A DNA stretch of 64,000 bases from Nitrospira sp. (GTDB lineage Bacteria > Nitrospirota > Nitrospiria > Nitrospirales > Nitrospiraceae): contig JAEURX010000075.1 in the NCBI GenBank assembly GCA_016788885.1, positions 100,078-164,077 of the forward strand. The letters are read 5' to 3'. The notes under the pieces are model-generated. The model was given only the letters and a program-made list of their open reading frames with translations. It ran no database searches and was not told the DNA's origin. Positions within the stretch are counted from its first letter, which is position 1. Every line of letters starts with the position of its first letter. A program made the position numbers and the translations under genes. Shown here piece after piece: positions 27,424 through 36,600 of the stretch.

Positions 27424-27486
27424 CAGGTAGCGGGTCGTGAGCAGTCCGCGCTCATCGCATCATGCCTATCCCTAACGCGCCACCCC

Positions 27487-29994
27487 TCAGACCCCCGCTT
27501 CTCTTAACACCTGTCCCGTAAACGACCGCTTGGATTTGGCGATCTCCTTCGGCGGTCCTTCGGCCACGATCTCGCCGCCGCGGTCGCCGCCCTCAGGCCC
27601 CAGGTCGATCACCCAGTCTGCGTTGCGAATCATGTCGAGATTGTGCTCGATCACCAGGACGGTATTACCGCTTTCAACCAGGCGGTCGAGCACGTCCAGC
27701 AGACGTTGCGTATCGGCGAAGTGAAGGCCGGTCGTCGGCTCATCGAGGATGTACATGGTGCGGCCAGTGGGTCGCTTGGAGAGCTCGCGCGAGAGCTTCA
27801 CCCGCTGGGCTTCGCCGCCGGAGAGCGTGGTGGCCGACTGCCCGAGTTTCACATAGTGGAGCCCGACGTCGTGCAGCGTTTGGAGTTTCGCCTTGATGTA
27901 GGGAATGTTCTCGAAAAATTCCAGTGCATCATCGACCGTCATATTCAAAACATCGGCGATGCTGCGCCCCTTGTACTGAATGTCCAAGGTTTCCCGGTTG
28001 TAGCGCTGCCCCTTGCACACCTCACAAGTGACATAGACGTCTGGCAAAAAATGCATCTCGATTTTGATGAGCCCATCGCCCTGACAGGCTTCACATCGGC
28101 CGCCTTTCACATTGAAGCTGTAGCGGCCTGGCTTGTACCCGCGCACCCGCGACTCCGGCAGGTTCGAAAAGAGATCGCGAATGAAGGTGAACAGTCCGGT
28201 GTAGGTGGCCGGATTGGAGCGGGGCGTGCGCCCAATGGGCGACTGGTCGATGTCGATGATCTTATCCAGCGCCTCAACCCCCTTCAGTTCCTTACACCCA
28301 TCGATCTTCGGCTTCTTCTGATACAGCAGTTGCGAGAGCGAGTGGAACAACACTTCGAGCACGAGCGTGCTCTTTCCCGACCCCGACACACCGGTCACGC
28401 AGGTGAGCAAGCCCAACGGCACGTTGAGGGTCACCCCTTTCAAATTGTGTTTCTTGGCGCCGACGACCGTCAGGAACCCTTTGGGCTTTCGCGTGCGCGC
28501 CGGCAACGAGACCATCTGCGCGCCGAGCAGATACTGCCCCGTGAGGGAGTCGGGGTTGGCCATCACCTGTTTGGGTGTGCCTTGAGCAATGATTTTTCCG
28601 CCATGCGTGCCGGCGCCGGGCCCGAGATCGAGAATGTAATCGGCCGCCTGCATGGTCTCCGCATCGTGCTCGACGACGATGACGGTATTGCCGAGATCGC
28701 GAAGACGCAGCAGTGTCTGCAACAGACGCCGATTGTCGCGCTGATGCAGACCGATCGACGGTTCATCCAGGATGTACAACACGCCCACCAGCCCCGAACC
28801 GATCTGCGTGGCAAGCCGAATCCGTTGCCCCTCGCCGCCGGACAAGGTGGCCGCCGGACGGTCCAAGGTCAGATAGTCCAGACCGACATTGACGAGAAAT
28901 CCCAGCCGCTCGCGGATTTCTTTTAAGATCCGATGCGCGATCACCAGTTCGCGTTCGGTGAACGTGAGTCCGGCAAAAAAATCCGCCGCCGCCCGCACCG
29001 ACAGCTCGGTCACTTCGGCGATGGAGCGCTTGGCGATCTTCACCGCCAGACTCTCCGGCTTGAGACGCGCGCCGTGGCAACGTTCACACCGTTCCAGCAA
29101 CGTGAAATCTTCGTCTTCAGATGCGCCCGGCGCCATCGCGTAGCCGATACCATCGCAAGCGGGGCATGCCCCATGCGGGCTGTTGAAGGAGAAGACCCGG
29201 GGCGTAATCTCGGGATAACTCACTCCACACTTGATACACGCCAGCTTGTCACTATAGACGTGCACTTTGCCCGGCTCCGTGAGCACCCCGACCAATCCCC
29301 CAGCCAGCTTCACCGACGTTTCGACGGAATCCGCGATCCGTCGCATCAACGCATCGCCTGGCTTCATCACCAGCCGATCGACGACGATCTCGATGTTGTG
29401 CTTTTTCTGCTTGTCGAGGACGATGTCGTCGCCGAGATCAACGATCTCGCCGTTGATTCTCGCCCTGACATACCCGGCCTTCCGCATCTCCAGTAATTCT
29501 TTTCGATACTCGCCTTTCCGGCCACGAACGATGGGCGAGAGGATCTGAAACTTCGAGCCTTCCGGCAGTTCACAGATCGCATCCACCATTTGCTGCACCG
29601 TCTGCGCGGTAATCTCCTGGCCACATTGAAAACAACAGGGATGGCCGACACGGGCGTACAGCAGGCGGAGATAGTCGTAAATTTCCGTGACCGTCCCAAC
29701 GGTCGAGCGGGGATTGTGGCTGGTGCTTTTCTGTTCGATGGAAATAGCGGGCGACAACCCCTCGATGGAATCCACATCGGGCTTGCCCATCTGTTCGAGG
29801 AACTGCCTGGCATAAGCCGAGAGCGACTCCACGTACCGCCGCTGGCCTTCGGCATAGATGGTATCAAACGCCAGGGAGGACTTCCCCGACCCGCTCAGCC
29901 CGGTGATGACGACGAGTTTGTCTCGCGGAATCTCGACATCGAGATTCTTCAGATTGTGCTCACGCGCACCTTTCACGACAATGGTATTGCTCAT
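27487..29994 (-). CDS. uvrA: Excinuclease ABC subunit A, short form
   Basis: An 835-residue UvrA, the damage-recognition ATPase of nucleotide excision repair. Both ABC modules are complete: Walker [10 protein letters not shown] (about 30) and GVSGSGKST (about 522); signature [12 protein letters not shown] and [12 protein letters not shown]; Walker [17 protein letters not shown] and [16 protein letters not shown]. The UvrB-binding region (about 118-240) and zinc-binding CEACQGDG / CEVCKG are present. UvrA is normally about 940 residues. The shortfall falls between CPACDGIG and CERCHGARL, where only about 20 residues replace the usual 110, so most of the insertion domain of the first module is missing. 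No Shine-Dalgarno precedes ATG 29994; a promoter-like element ends 9 bp upstream. Confidence 0.97.
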   Translation of the reverse strand: MSNTIVVKGAREHNLKNLDVEIPRDKLVVITGLSGSGKSSLAFDTIYAEGQRRYVESLSAYARQFLEQMGKPDVDSIEGLSPAISIEQKSTSHNPRSTVGTVTEIYDYLRLLYARVGHPCCFQCGQEITAQTVQQMVDAICELPEGSKFQILSPIVRGRKGEYRKELLEMRKAGYVRARINGEIVDLGDDIVLDKQKKHNIEIVVDRLVMKPGDALMRRIADSVETSVKLAGGLVGVLTEPGKVHVYSDKLACIKCGVSYPEITPRVFSFNSPHGACPACDGIGYAMAPGASEDEDFTLLERCERCHGARLKPESLAVKIAKRSIAEVTELSVRAAADFFAGLTFTERELVIAHRILKEIRERLGFLVNVGLDYLTLDRPAATLSGGEGQRIRLATQIGSGLVGVLYILDEPSIGLHQRDNRRLLQTLLRLRDLGNTVIVVEHDAETMQAADYILDLGPGAGTHGGKIIAQGTPKQVMANPDSLTGQYLLGAQMVSLPARTRKPKGFLTVVGAKKHNLKGVTLNVPLGLLTCVTGVSGSGKSTLVLEVLFHSLSQLLYQKKPKIDGCKELKGVEALDKIIDIDQSPIGRTPRSNPATYTGLFTFIRDLFSNLPESRVRGYKPGRYSFNVKGGRCEACQGDGLIKIEMHFLPDVYVTCEVCKGQRYNRETLDIQYKGRSIADVLNMTVDDALEFFENIPYIKAKLQTLHDVGLHYVKLGQSATTLSGGEAQRVKLSRELSKRPTGRTMYILDEPTTGLHFADTQRLLDVLDRLVESGNTVLVIEHNLDMIRNADWVIDLGPEGGDRGGEIVAEGPPKEIAKSKRSFTGQVLREAGV

Positions 29995-30003
29995 AAGGGC
30001 GGG

Positions 30004-30012
30004 ATTATAACA
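30004..30012 (-). promoter_or_regulatory. Extended -10 promoter of uvrA, leaderless transcript likely
   Basis: On the minus strand TGT-TATAAT is a perfect -10 hexamer (30004-30009) with the extended TG. Only nine bases separate it from ATG 29994. The predicted transcription start therefore falls within about three bases of the ATG. No recognisable -35 or LexA-like box was seen. Confidence 0.6.
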
Positions 30013-30197
30013 CGCCGCTCCCACACGCTCGTTCGCCTCATCCTCATTGTCCCCACCCCAGGCCGGATCATCCCGGCCTCGATCGGGCCTCGGCCGTGTC
30101 GGAAAACGGGCAGTTTAGTTTTTTCCCCGACCTGCCGATAGGGAGGTGTGGGCACTTCCGTATCCCAACCATAACCATCTACGATAGTTCAGCCACT

Positions 30198-30989
30198 ATG
30201 CATGACGTGCTGAGCCTCTTTAAGCGCAACATCAATCAACTCTTTGGAATTACGGTCGATATCCTCAACGTCGGCCGCTCCCTCCAACAGCTGTCGCTGT
30301 CCATGCAAATTCTTGCGAACAACGGCGTGGTCCAAGCCGCCAAGATTCCCGGCGGAAAAGGCCGGCCCATGCTGGCCCTGGTCGAGATCCTGAACAACAC
30401 CCCTAAGGAAATCCGCCCGGAGGTGGCCGCGTTAGAGCACCTCTGTGCCGGGTTGGCCAAGGTCACCGCGAGCAGCTCGAACATCATCTGGCGGTATCAT
30501 CAGTTGATTGCCAGCCTCCTGTCGGCGATGGCGCATGGGGAACGCTCCTCGGCCTCCAACGGTCTGGACTCGTTGTCACATTTGCGCTTCACCACGGCGG
30601 CGGATCTCACTCAACTGACTCAGCATCCAGCGTTTATCTCCGCGGAAGCGCTTGAGCGCGAAAATCGTCAATTTGTGGTCAACCTTTGCCAGGCCAATCT
30701 CACCGAGTTGCATGAGCGGCTCAAAGAGGCGCTGCGCTGTTTGGGAGAGACCCAACAGGCCCTGGGCGGGCTTAAATCGATCGGACTCACCGCTCGCTAC
30801 ATGGCATTTTGCATCGCTTCCGAAGCGGCCGGGCTGGCGGAGGCAGAGGCCAACTTCAAGAACCTGGCGACCGAAATCACCCGTGTCGTGGATGACCTGG
30901 ACGGAAAGACGCTTGCCATGAAAAAGGCCATCGAACATGGGCAGGAGCTGTTAGACCTGCTGTTGAAGGGATATACCTATGCAAAGTAA
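30198..30989 (+). CDS. Helical signalling protein with MCP-tip-like segments
   Basis: A 263-residue, almost wholly alpha-helical cytoplasmic protein with no membrane span. Two segments faintly resemble the hairpin tip of methyl-accepting chemotaxis proteins: residues 38-65 (ILANNGVVQAAKIPGGKGRP and onward to LALVEIL) and about 195-235 (FCIASEAAGLAEAE, then NFKNLATEITRVVDDL). The likeness is by eye. The gene overlaps the ODP-like gene by 11 bp, so translation is coupled and the products probably work together. In other bacteria ODP proteins signal through chemoreceptors. The ATG at 30198 has no Shine-Dalgarno; an in-frame GTG at 30096 is an alternative start. Confidence 0.6.
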   Translation: MHDVLSLFKRNINQLFGITVDILNVGRSLQQLSLSMQILANNGVVQAAKIPGGKGRPMLALVEILNNTPKEIRPEVAALEHLCAGLAKVTASSSNIIWRYHQLIASLLSAMAHGERSSASNGLDSLSHLRFTTAADLTQLTQHPAFISAEALERENRQFVVNLCQANLTELHERLKEALRCLGETQQALGGLKSIGLTARYMAFCIASEAAGLAEAEANFKNLATEITRVVDDLDGKTLAMKKAIEHGQELLDLLLKGYTYAK

Positions 30990-31758
30990 AGTCTTGTTCC
31001 ACAAAGACGACCATCAGTGGGTCGTGATCGGCCGGGACCCGGAAAAGGACGATCATGTCATCGACACCAATGAATATGTGATCATCCATCGCGGCCACGC
31101 CATGCTGTTGGACCCAGGAGGCATTCAGATTTTCCCCCAGGTGCTGGCTGAACTGGCGAAATATGTCCGCATGCAGGATATCAAGGTGATCTTCGCCAGC
31201 CACCAGGACCCGGACATTTGCTCGTCGCTTGCCATGTGGCTCGACTTGAACCCATCAATCAAGACTTACTGCTCTTGGCTCTGGACCGGCTTTGTCAGCC
31301 ATTTCAGCACCGGCGCCGTTATCATGTTAAACCCGATCCCCGACGACGGCATGCGCATCAAAATCGGCGAGGAAGGCCCGGAAGTGGAAGCTGTTCCAGC
31401 CCATTACTGCCACTCTTCGGGAAACTTTTCCTTGTACGACCCGACGGCGGGAATCCTCTTTTCCGGCGACATCGGGTCGGCCCTGGTGCCCAATCACGAG
31501 GCCAGTCTCGTGGTCACCGACTTTGATCAACATATCCAGTACATGCGCGGCTTTCATCTCCGTTGGATGCCGTCGACCACCGCGCTCCGCGGATGGGTCC
31601 AACGGGTTCGTGCGATCAAGCCGAAGATGATCTGCCCGCAGCACGGGTCGATTTTCCAGGGGGAGCACGTCGGCAAACTGCTCGATTGGCTGGAAAGCCT
31701 CGAAGTCGGTCAGTGGAAAGGGGCTACGCCCAAGTCCGACACCCGCGCCGCCGCCTGA
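30979..31758 (+). CDS. ODP-like di-iron protein, metallo-beta-lactamase fold
   Basis: A 259-residue protein of the flavodiiron/ODP branch of the metallo-beta-lactamase superfamily. Likely metal ligands are His75, Asp77 and Asp79 in SHQDPDI, His145 in HYCHSSGN, Asp164 in LFSGDIGSA and His222 in CPQHGSIF. The HxDxD pattern, rather than HxHxDH, points to di-iron oxygen binding instead of hydrolysis. No flavodoxin domain follows, unlike full flavodiiron proteins, so it probably senses rather than reduces O2. It overlaps the MCP-like gene upstream by 11 bp. The last ~15 residues are a low-complexity tail. Confidence 0.85.
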   Translation: MQSKVLFHKDDHQWVVIGRDPEKDDHVIDTNEYVIIHRGHAMLLDPGGIQIFPQVLAELAKYVRMQDIKVIFASHQDPDICSSLAMWLDLNPSIKTYCSWLWTGFVSHFSTGAVIMLNPIPDDGMRIKIGEEGPEVEAVPAHYCHSSGNFSLYDPTAGILFSGDIGSALVPNHEASLVVTDFDQHIQYMRGFHLRWMPSTTALRGWVQRVRAIKPKMICPQHGSIFQGEHVGKLLDWLESLEVGQWKGATPKSDTRAAA

Positions 31759-31819
31759 GTTCATTGCCCGGCAACCAACATCGGCCCGCCACCAGCGTTT
31801 CACCAGCCCCCCCGCGATC

Positions 31820-31849
31820 TTGACAACAGGCAAAAGCGGGTGCTACCAC
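31820..31849 (+). promoter_or_regulatory. Promoter of the ubiE/menG-like gene
   Basis: A perfect -35 TTGACA (31820-31825) is followed after 18 bp by TACCAC (31844-31849), a weak -10 with an upstream TG (31841-31842). The ATG at 31856 begins six bases later, and no Shine-Dalgarno is present. Transcription would start at or very near the start codon. Confidence 0.5.
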
Positions 31850-31855
31850 CCTCCC

Positions 31856-32632
31856 ATGGTGCGGGCAGAACAATCTCCGATAACCGAACCAACAGAAGGG
31901 GCGGCGAAAGCCGTCTCGACGTGGTCCGGTCAGGCTCGTGAACAGGCCGTTCAGCGCATGTTCACCGCGATCGCAGGCGTCTACGATCTCAACAATACCC
32001 TGCTCAGCTTCGGCCTCCATCACCATTGGAAACGCCTCACGGCCTCCTACGTGCCCACCGTGACGAACGGCCGCGCGCTCGACATCGGCGCCGGAACAGC
32101 GGACCTCGCACTGTTGATCGAACCGAAAATGGGCGAAGAGGGCCATGTCGTGGCGTCCGATTTGAATCATGCCATGTTGGCTGAAGGACTTCGCAAAGTT
32201 GCGGGTCGCGGACTCCTCGACCGAATCACCTGCCTGCAAGCGAATGCCGAACATCTGGGATTTCCCGATGACACGTTCCACGCCGTCACAACAGGATTCT
32301 GCATGCGGAATGTCGGCAACCTGACGCAGGCGTTCACGGAAATCCGGCGGGTATTACGGCCGGGCGGCCGCTTCGTCTGCCTGGAATTCTCCCGACCGGC
32401 CTATGGCTGGTTACGTGCACTCTATGATTGGTATTCCTTCCGTCTGCTGCCATGGATTGGCACGAAGGTCGCGCGGGACCGAACCGGGGTGTACGAATAT
32501 CTTCCGGCGTCGATCCGCACGTTTCCCGACCAGGAACGCCTGGCAGCACTCTTGCGCGACGCGGGATTCCGCCAGGTCGAGTACCGCAACCTTACCGGCG
32601 GCATCGTCGCGATCCATGTGGCCACTAAATAA
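31856..32632 (+). CDS. ubiE: UbiE/MenG-type quinone C-methyltransferase
   Basis: A 258-residue class I SAM methyltransferase. It should methylate the quinone ring in menaquinone or ubiquinone synthesis at the inner membrane face. Family motifs are present: VYDLNNTLLSFGLHHHWKR, the SAM loop ALDIGAGTADLAL, FPDDTFHAVTTGFCMRNVGN, RVLRPGGRFVCLEFSRP and YEYLPASIRTFPDQERL. Length matches UbiE (about 230-260) with a short N-terminal extension. Which quinone it serves cannot be told from sequence; menaquinone (MenG) would be likely in Nitrospirota. An upstream TTG at 31820 is part of the -35 element and is rejected as start. A repeat-rich segment separates it from the next gene. Confidence 0.92.
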   Translation: MVRAEQSPITEPTEGAAKAVSTWSGQAREQAVQRMFTAIAGVYDLNNTLLSFGLHHHWKRLTASYVPTVTNGRALDIGAGTADLALLIEPKMGEEGHVVASDLNHAMLAEGLRKVAGRGLLDRITCLQANAEHLGFPDDTFHAVTTGFCMRNVGNLTQAFTEIRRVLRPGGRFVCLEFSRPAYGWLRALYDWYSFRLLPWIGTKVARDRTGVYEYLPASIRTFPDQERLAALLRDAGFRQVEYRNLTGGIVAIHVATK

Positions 32633-32640
32633 CAACACGC

Positions 32641-32700
32641 GATCAGCTTTCAGCTCTCAGCGCAGGCTGATGGCTATGAGCTGACGGCTGATGGCTGATG
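32641..32700 (+). repeat. Short CTGATGGCT-type intergenic repeat
   Basis: Sixty bases made of variants of AGCTGATGGCT: CAGCTTTCAGCTCTCAGC on the left can pair with GCTGATGGCTATGAGCTG on the right, and CTGATGGCT occurs twice more before the radical SAM start codon. Low-complexity, imperfectly palindromic elements of this sort are scattered in several bacterial genomes. It runs into the ATG of the next gene. Confidence 0.6.
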
Positions 32701-34341
32701 AATTCCATCCTCTACATTTTTCTGCCCTGTAAGAAGGTCTATCCGATCGGCGTGACCTACCTGGCGGACTTCATCCATCGCCGGAAGCCGGAGGTACGGC
32801 AGCGCATTCTCGACCTGTCCTTGTTTCCTGAGTCGCAGCGCACACAGGCGATCCGGGATGTTGCGCTCGACTTCAAGCCGGACCTGGTCTGTTTTTCGTG
32901 GCGGGATATTCAGATTTTTTCCCCTCACGAAGGTGATGCGTCACTGGAGCACGCCTTCAATTTTTACTTCGCCAGCAATCCGATCAAACGGGTCGCCGCG
33001 TCATTCGCCGGCTTGAAGCAGCTGTATCGGTATTACAGCCACATTCGCGCGAACCTCTCGTACCCCTGGTTGATCCGAAAGGAATTCCCCAAGAGCCAGA
33101 TCATGATCGGCGGCGGCGCGTTTACGGCGTTTGCCGATCAACTGATCGAAAAACTTCCGGAAGGCACCATTGGAATTCTGGGTGAGGGGGAAGACGCGAT
33201 TCTCAAGGTGGTCAACGGTGAATCGCTGGAACACGAACGCTATATCATTCGAGAAGGAAACCAGACGCGCAAAGGCCAGCAGGGCTCACCGGCACTACTC
33301 GACGCGTTGACCGTCGATTTGCCCTATCTCACCTCCATTTTCCCTCAGCATGCCTCGTATATGGATGAGTCGATCGGCGTCCAGACGAAACGCGGGTGCC
33401 CCTACGATTGCGCGTTCTGCCTCTATCCCTACATTGAAGGCAAACGGGTACGGTATCGGCCGCCTGAAATGGTCGTCAAAGACATCTCTCAGCACTATCA
33501 TCAGTGGGGTGCGCGCAGATTCTGGTTTACCGATGCCCAGTTCATCACAGGGAAGGAAGCCTATCCGCAGTGCACGGAGATTCTCGAACGAATCCTGAGT
33601 GAGAAGCTGGAGATTGAGTGGTCGGGCTATATTCGCACCTCGTTGATCACACCGGAGCTGGCCAAGCTGATGGTGCGATCGGGTGTGGGAGATTTGGAAG
33701 TCGCCATTACGTCCGGATCGCAGGAGGTGCTGAACAACCTGCACATGGGCTTCAAGCTCGAACGCCTGTACGATGGATGTCGTTACCTGGCCGAAGCCGG
33801 GTTCAAGGGGAAGGTCATCCTCAATTATTCACTAAACTCCCCGAAGGAGACCGAAGACAGCCTGCTTCAAAGCGTCGAGTCCTACAAGAAGGTCGCGGCG
33901 ATCCTGGGAGAGGAGCGTGTCTTCCCCTTGATGTTCTTTCTTGGAATCCAACCGAATACGGACTTGGAACATCGATTGCTGGAGGAAGGGTACCTGTCTG
34001 CAGGATACAATCCGCTCATGCTCACGCCGACGAGCATTCGCAAACTGCTGTATAACCCGGCCCCCCTCAACAAGCTCATCGCGAAAGCCTGCCTCACGGC
34101 CTGGCAACAGAAAGAAGGCAGCCGCGACCCACGAGCCTGGTCCGGCTCGCTCTCACAAACCGCGCCGACTGAGGGGAAACCGGACCACACGCACTATGCC
34201 GACGCGAATCTGATTCGAGGAGTGCACAACAACTCCGGACGGGACGCACTCCTGACCTTGGAAGAGATCCTCCGGTCTCGCCGCCCCACTCACCCGACTG
34301 CGGCTCAGGCGGAAAAGACTGCTGTGAGTCCAACGAGTTAG
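32698..34341 (+). CDS. B12-binding-type radical SAM protein
   Basis: A 547-residue protein with an N-terminal Rossmann-like region of the cobalamin-binding kind (1-190; PIGVTYLADFIHRRKP at the start, MIGGGAFTAF and GTIGILGEGEDAI further on). A radical SAM barrel follows, with the 4Fe-4S motif in KRGCPYDCAFCLYP (about 230-245). The classic cobalamin-ligand DxHxxG was not seen, so B12 binding is unproven. The C-terminal 80 residues are polar and probably flexible. The reaction is unknown. The start lies in the repeat and lacks a Shine-Dalgarno, but the N-terminus fits the family. Confidence 0.85.
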   Translation: MNSILYIFLPCKKVYPIGVTYLADFIHRRKPEVRQRILDLSLFPESQRTQAIRDVALDFKPDLVCFSWRDIQIFSPHEGDASLEHAFNFYFASNPIKRVAASFAGLKQLYRYYSHIRANLSYPWLIRKEFPKSQIMIGGGAFTAFADQLIEKLPEGTIGILGEGEDAILKVVNGESLEHERYIIREGNQTRKGQQGSPALLDALTVDLPYLTSIFPQHASYMDESIGVQTKRGCPYDCAFCLYPYIEGKRVRYRPPEMVVKDISQHYHQWGARRFWFTDAQFITGKEAYPQCTEILERILSEKLEIEWSGYIRTSLITPELAKLMVRSGVGDLEVAITSGSQEVLNNLHMGFKLERLYDGCRYLAEAGFKGKVILNYSLNSPKETEDSLLQSVESYKKVAAILGEERVFPLMFFLGIQPNTDLEHRLLEEGYLSAGYNPLMLTPTSIRKLLYNPAPLNKLIAKACLTAWQQKEGSRDPRAWSGSLSQTAPTEGKPDHTHYADANLIRGVHNNSGRDALLTLEEILRSRRPTHPTAAQAEKTAVSPTS

Positions 34342-34378
34342 CTGTTATCCACAGGCCATGCGCTTGCCGTGGGTTTGC

Positions 34379-34408
34379 TTGCATTCCCCGAGAGCACGGT
34401 GCTATCAT
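34379..34408 (+). promoter_or_regulatory. Sigma-70-type promoter before the stress-protein operon
   Basis: TTGCAT (34379-34384), 18-bp spacer, TATCAT (34403-34408) preceded by TGC, an extended -10. It lies about 100 bp before the universal stress protein start, which has its own TAGGAGG. Confidence 0.45.
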
Positions 34409-34506
34409 GCCGCTTCTTTTGGGGTAAAGTTCCATTCAACCGTTTGAATTCTTGGCGGTTCTCTGATCTCTTCCCCCTATAGAGTGTTTGCCTAGGAGGC
34501 GTTTCG

Positions 34507-36600
34507 ATGTACAAGACCATCTATATCCCGGTCGACAATTCCGACCATTCTAATACAGCCGTTGATGTCGGAGTTGAACTGGCGAAAACCTACGGCTCCA
34601 AGATTGTGGGCAGCCACGTCTATGCCGCCAAGATGCACGATAAACGATTCAAGCAGATGGAGGCCGGGCTTCCGGAGGAATATCACGACGAGAAGGAACT
34701 CGACCGGCAGCGCCAGATCCACGACTCGCTGATCACGCGCGGACTCCAGATCATCACCGACTCCTACCTTGATTACGTCGATAAAAAATGTAACGAAGCC
34801 AACCTACCGGTGGAGCGTCGCTCGTTGGAGGGCCGGAACTGGAAGGTCTTGGCTGAGGATATCAACACCAACGCCTACGATCTTGTCATCATGGGCGCCT
34901 TGGGAGTCGGTGCCGTCAAGGACAGCGTGATCGGCAGCAACACTGAACGAGTACTTCGGCGTGTGCGGAACTCCGACATGCTGATCATCAAGCAACCTCA
35001 ACCGATGGGCACGGGCAAAATCGTCGTCGCCGTCGACGGCAGTCCCTATTCATTCGGCGGACTCATGACCGGCTTGGCACTCGGCAAGGCGTTCAACGTC
35101 CCGGTCGAAGTCATTTCCGCCTTTGACCCCTACTTCCACTATGCCGCATTCCACAGCATCTCCGGCGTGTTGAACGAAGAAGCCGGCAAGGTGTTCCGCT
35201 TCAAGGAGCAGGAAAAGCTGCACGAAGAGGTCATCGACAGCGGGTTGGCGAAGATCTACCAGTCACATCTCGACATTTCCCGTGAAATCGCCCAAGCCGA
35301 GCAGACCGACGTCAAAACGACGTTGCTGGACGGCAAGGCCTTCGAGAAGATCATTCAATATGTGCGTAAAGAGAACCCGTGGCTGCTCATCGTCGGCCGA
35401 ATCGGCGTCCACAGCGACGAAGACATGGACATCGGCAGCAACACGGAAAACCTACTGCGCTCCGCCGCCTGCAATATTCTGGTGTCGAATCGTAAGTATG
35501 TTCCACCCATCGATACGCAGGCAGAGTACACCATCGCCTGGACGGAAGAAGCGTTGCGACGCATGGAGCGGATTCCTGTATTTGCCCGAGGGGTCGCCAA
35601 GACCGCCATCCACCGCTATGCCATCGAGAAGGGACACACGATCATCAGCAACACGGTCGTCGACGCAGCGGTCGGACACATCCTTCCGAAAGGCGCGATG
35701 GACGCGATGCGGGCGCTCGGCGGAAACCTCGATGCCGCCGGGATTGATCGCGACAAGATGCAAGCCGACGATTCGGTCGCGCAGGATCTGATGGGCTCGA
35801 CGCTGAGCGGCATGATGACCCAGGTCGTCGAAGAAAAGCCGGTTCACAGCCCCGGGACACAGGCGTATCTGGATCGTATGAGCCAGAACTACTTTGTCTG
35901 CGACGGTTGCGGATACATCGGCAAGGGCGATACCCCCGTGAAGTGCCCCGTATGCAGCGCCGATGGCGATCGATTCAAGCAGGTCGACAAGTCGATCTTC
36001 GAAGCGGCGGCCAAGGCAGAGGGTGGACTCGAAACCGATGTCGCCTATGACGATATTCCGATGCAATGGACGAAGGATGCCAAAGAGGCCATTCGCGCCG
36101 TGCCGGCTGGATTCCAGCGTCGTCGGGCAAAGGCCAAGATTGAAAAGAGCGCCCGCAAGCTCGGCATGACGACCATTACGCTCGAATACGCCGCTCCCAT
36201 GATTCAGGAAGCAGCGGCCGAAGATTACACCCCGATTTTCGCCAACAAAGGGACCGGAACCGCACCCGAGCCGGCAGTCGCGGAAACCAACGGAACCAGT
36301 GCCCCTACGCCCAACGGCAATGGAACATCGGAGCCCGAAACGGCTGCTTCTCCCTACACCTGGACGCCTGATGCTCAGGGCCGTCTGGACCGTGCACCGG
36401 AAGGGTTCATGCGGGAATGCACCAAGGCCTTGATCGAGAAACACGCCGATAAAATCGGAACCACCGTCATTACATTAGAAGTTGCAACCGAGGGAATTGA
36501 ACAGGCGAAGGGTTACATGGCCGACGCCATGAAAACCGGCAATCTCAAAGACATGATTGCCAACCTGACTGGCTCCTCCAAGACCGGGGCAAACCGGTGA
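34507..36600 (+). CDS. Universal stress protein with PCP_red and rubredoxin-like domains
   Basis: A 697-residue soluble protein with an unusual architecture. Two UspA folds (about 1-160 and 170-330) each have the GxxG-9-GS(S/T/N) type nucleotide loop (MGALGVGAVKDSVIGSNTER; VGRIGVHSDEDMDIGSNTEN). They are followed by a PCP_red domain (about 343-395, WTEEALRRMERIPVFARG), a rubredoxin-like zinc/iron ribbon (about 460-490, CDGCGYIGKG and CPVCSADGD), and two more PCP_red domains (about 518-565 and 618-665) divided by a Thr/Glu/Pro linker. PCP_red is the small helical domain found at the end of dark-operative protochlorophyllide reductase subunits; its job here is unknown. TAGGAGG precedes the ATG. 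The stop overlaps the next start (TGATG). Confidence 0.88.
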   Translation: MYKTIYIPVDNSDHSNTAVDVGVELAKTYGSKIVGSHVYAAKMHDKRFKQMEAGLPEEYHDEKELDRQRQIHDSLITRGLQIITDSYLDYVDKKCNEANLPVERRSLEGRNWKVLAEDINTNAYDLVIMGALGVGAVKDSVIGSNTERVLRRVRNSDMLIIKQPQPMGTGKIVVAVDGSPYSFGGLMTGLALGKAFNVPVEVISAFDPYFHYAAFHSISGVLNEEAGKVFRFKEQEKLHEEVIDSGLAKIYQSHLDISREIAQAEQTDVKTTLLDGKAFEKIIQYVRKENPWLLIVGRIGVHSDEDMDIGSNTENLLRSAACNILVSNRKYVPPIDTQAEYTIAWTEEALRRMERIPVFARGVAKTAIHRYAIEKGHTIISNTVVDAAVGHILPKGAMDAMRALGGNLDAAGIDRDKMQADDSVAQDLMGSTLSGMMTQVVEEKPVHSPGTQAYLDRMSQNYFVCDGCGYIGKGDTPVKCPVCSADGDRFKQVDKSIFEAAAKAEGGLETDVAYDDIPMQWTKDAKEAIRAVPAGFQRRRAKAKIEKSARKLGMTTITLEYAAPMIQEAAAEDYTPIFANKGTGTAPEPAVAETNGTSAPTPNGNGTSEPETAASPYTWTPDAQGRLDRAPEGFMRECTKALIEKHADKIGTTVITLEVATEGIEQAKGYMADAMKTGNLKDMIANLTGSSKTGANR

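Noticed and set aside
34354..34367. GG-N10-GC site before the universal stress protein
   Set aside because: The -24 part reads AGGCCA rather than TGGCAC, and no dyad lies upstream; a sigma-70 promoter fits better.
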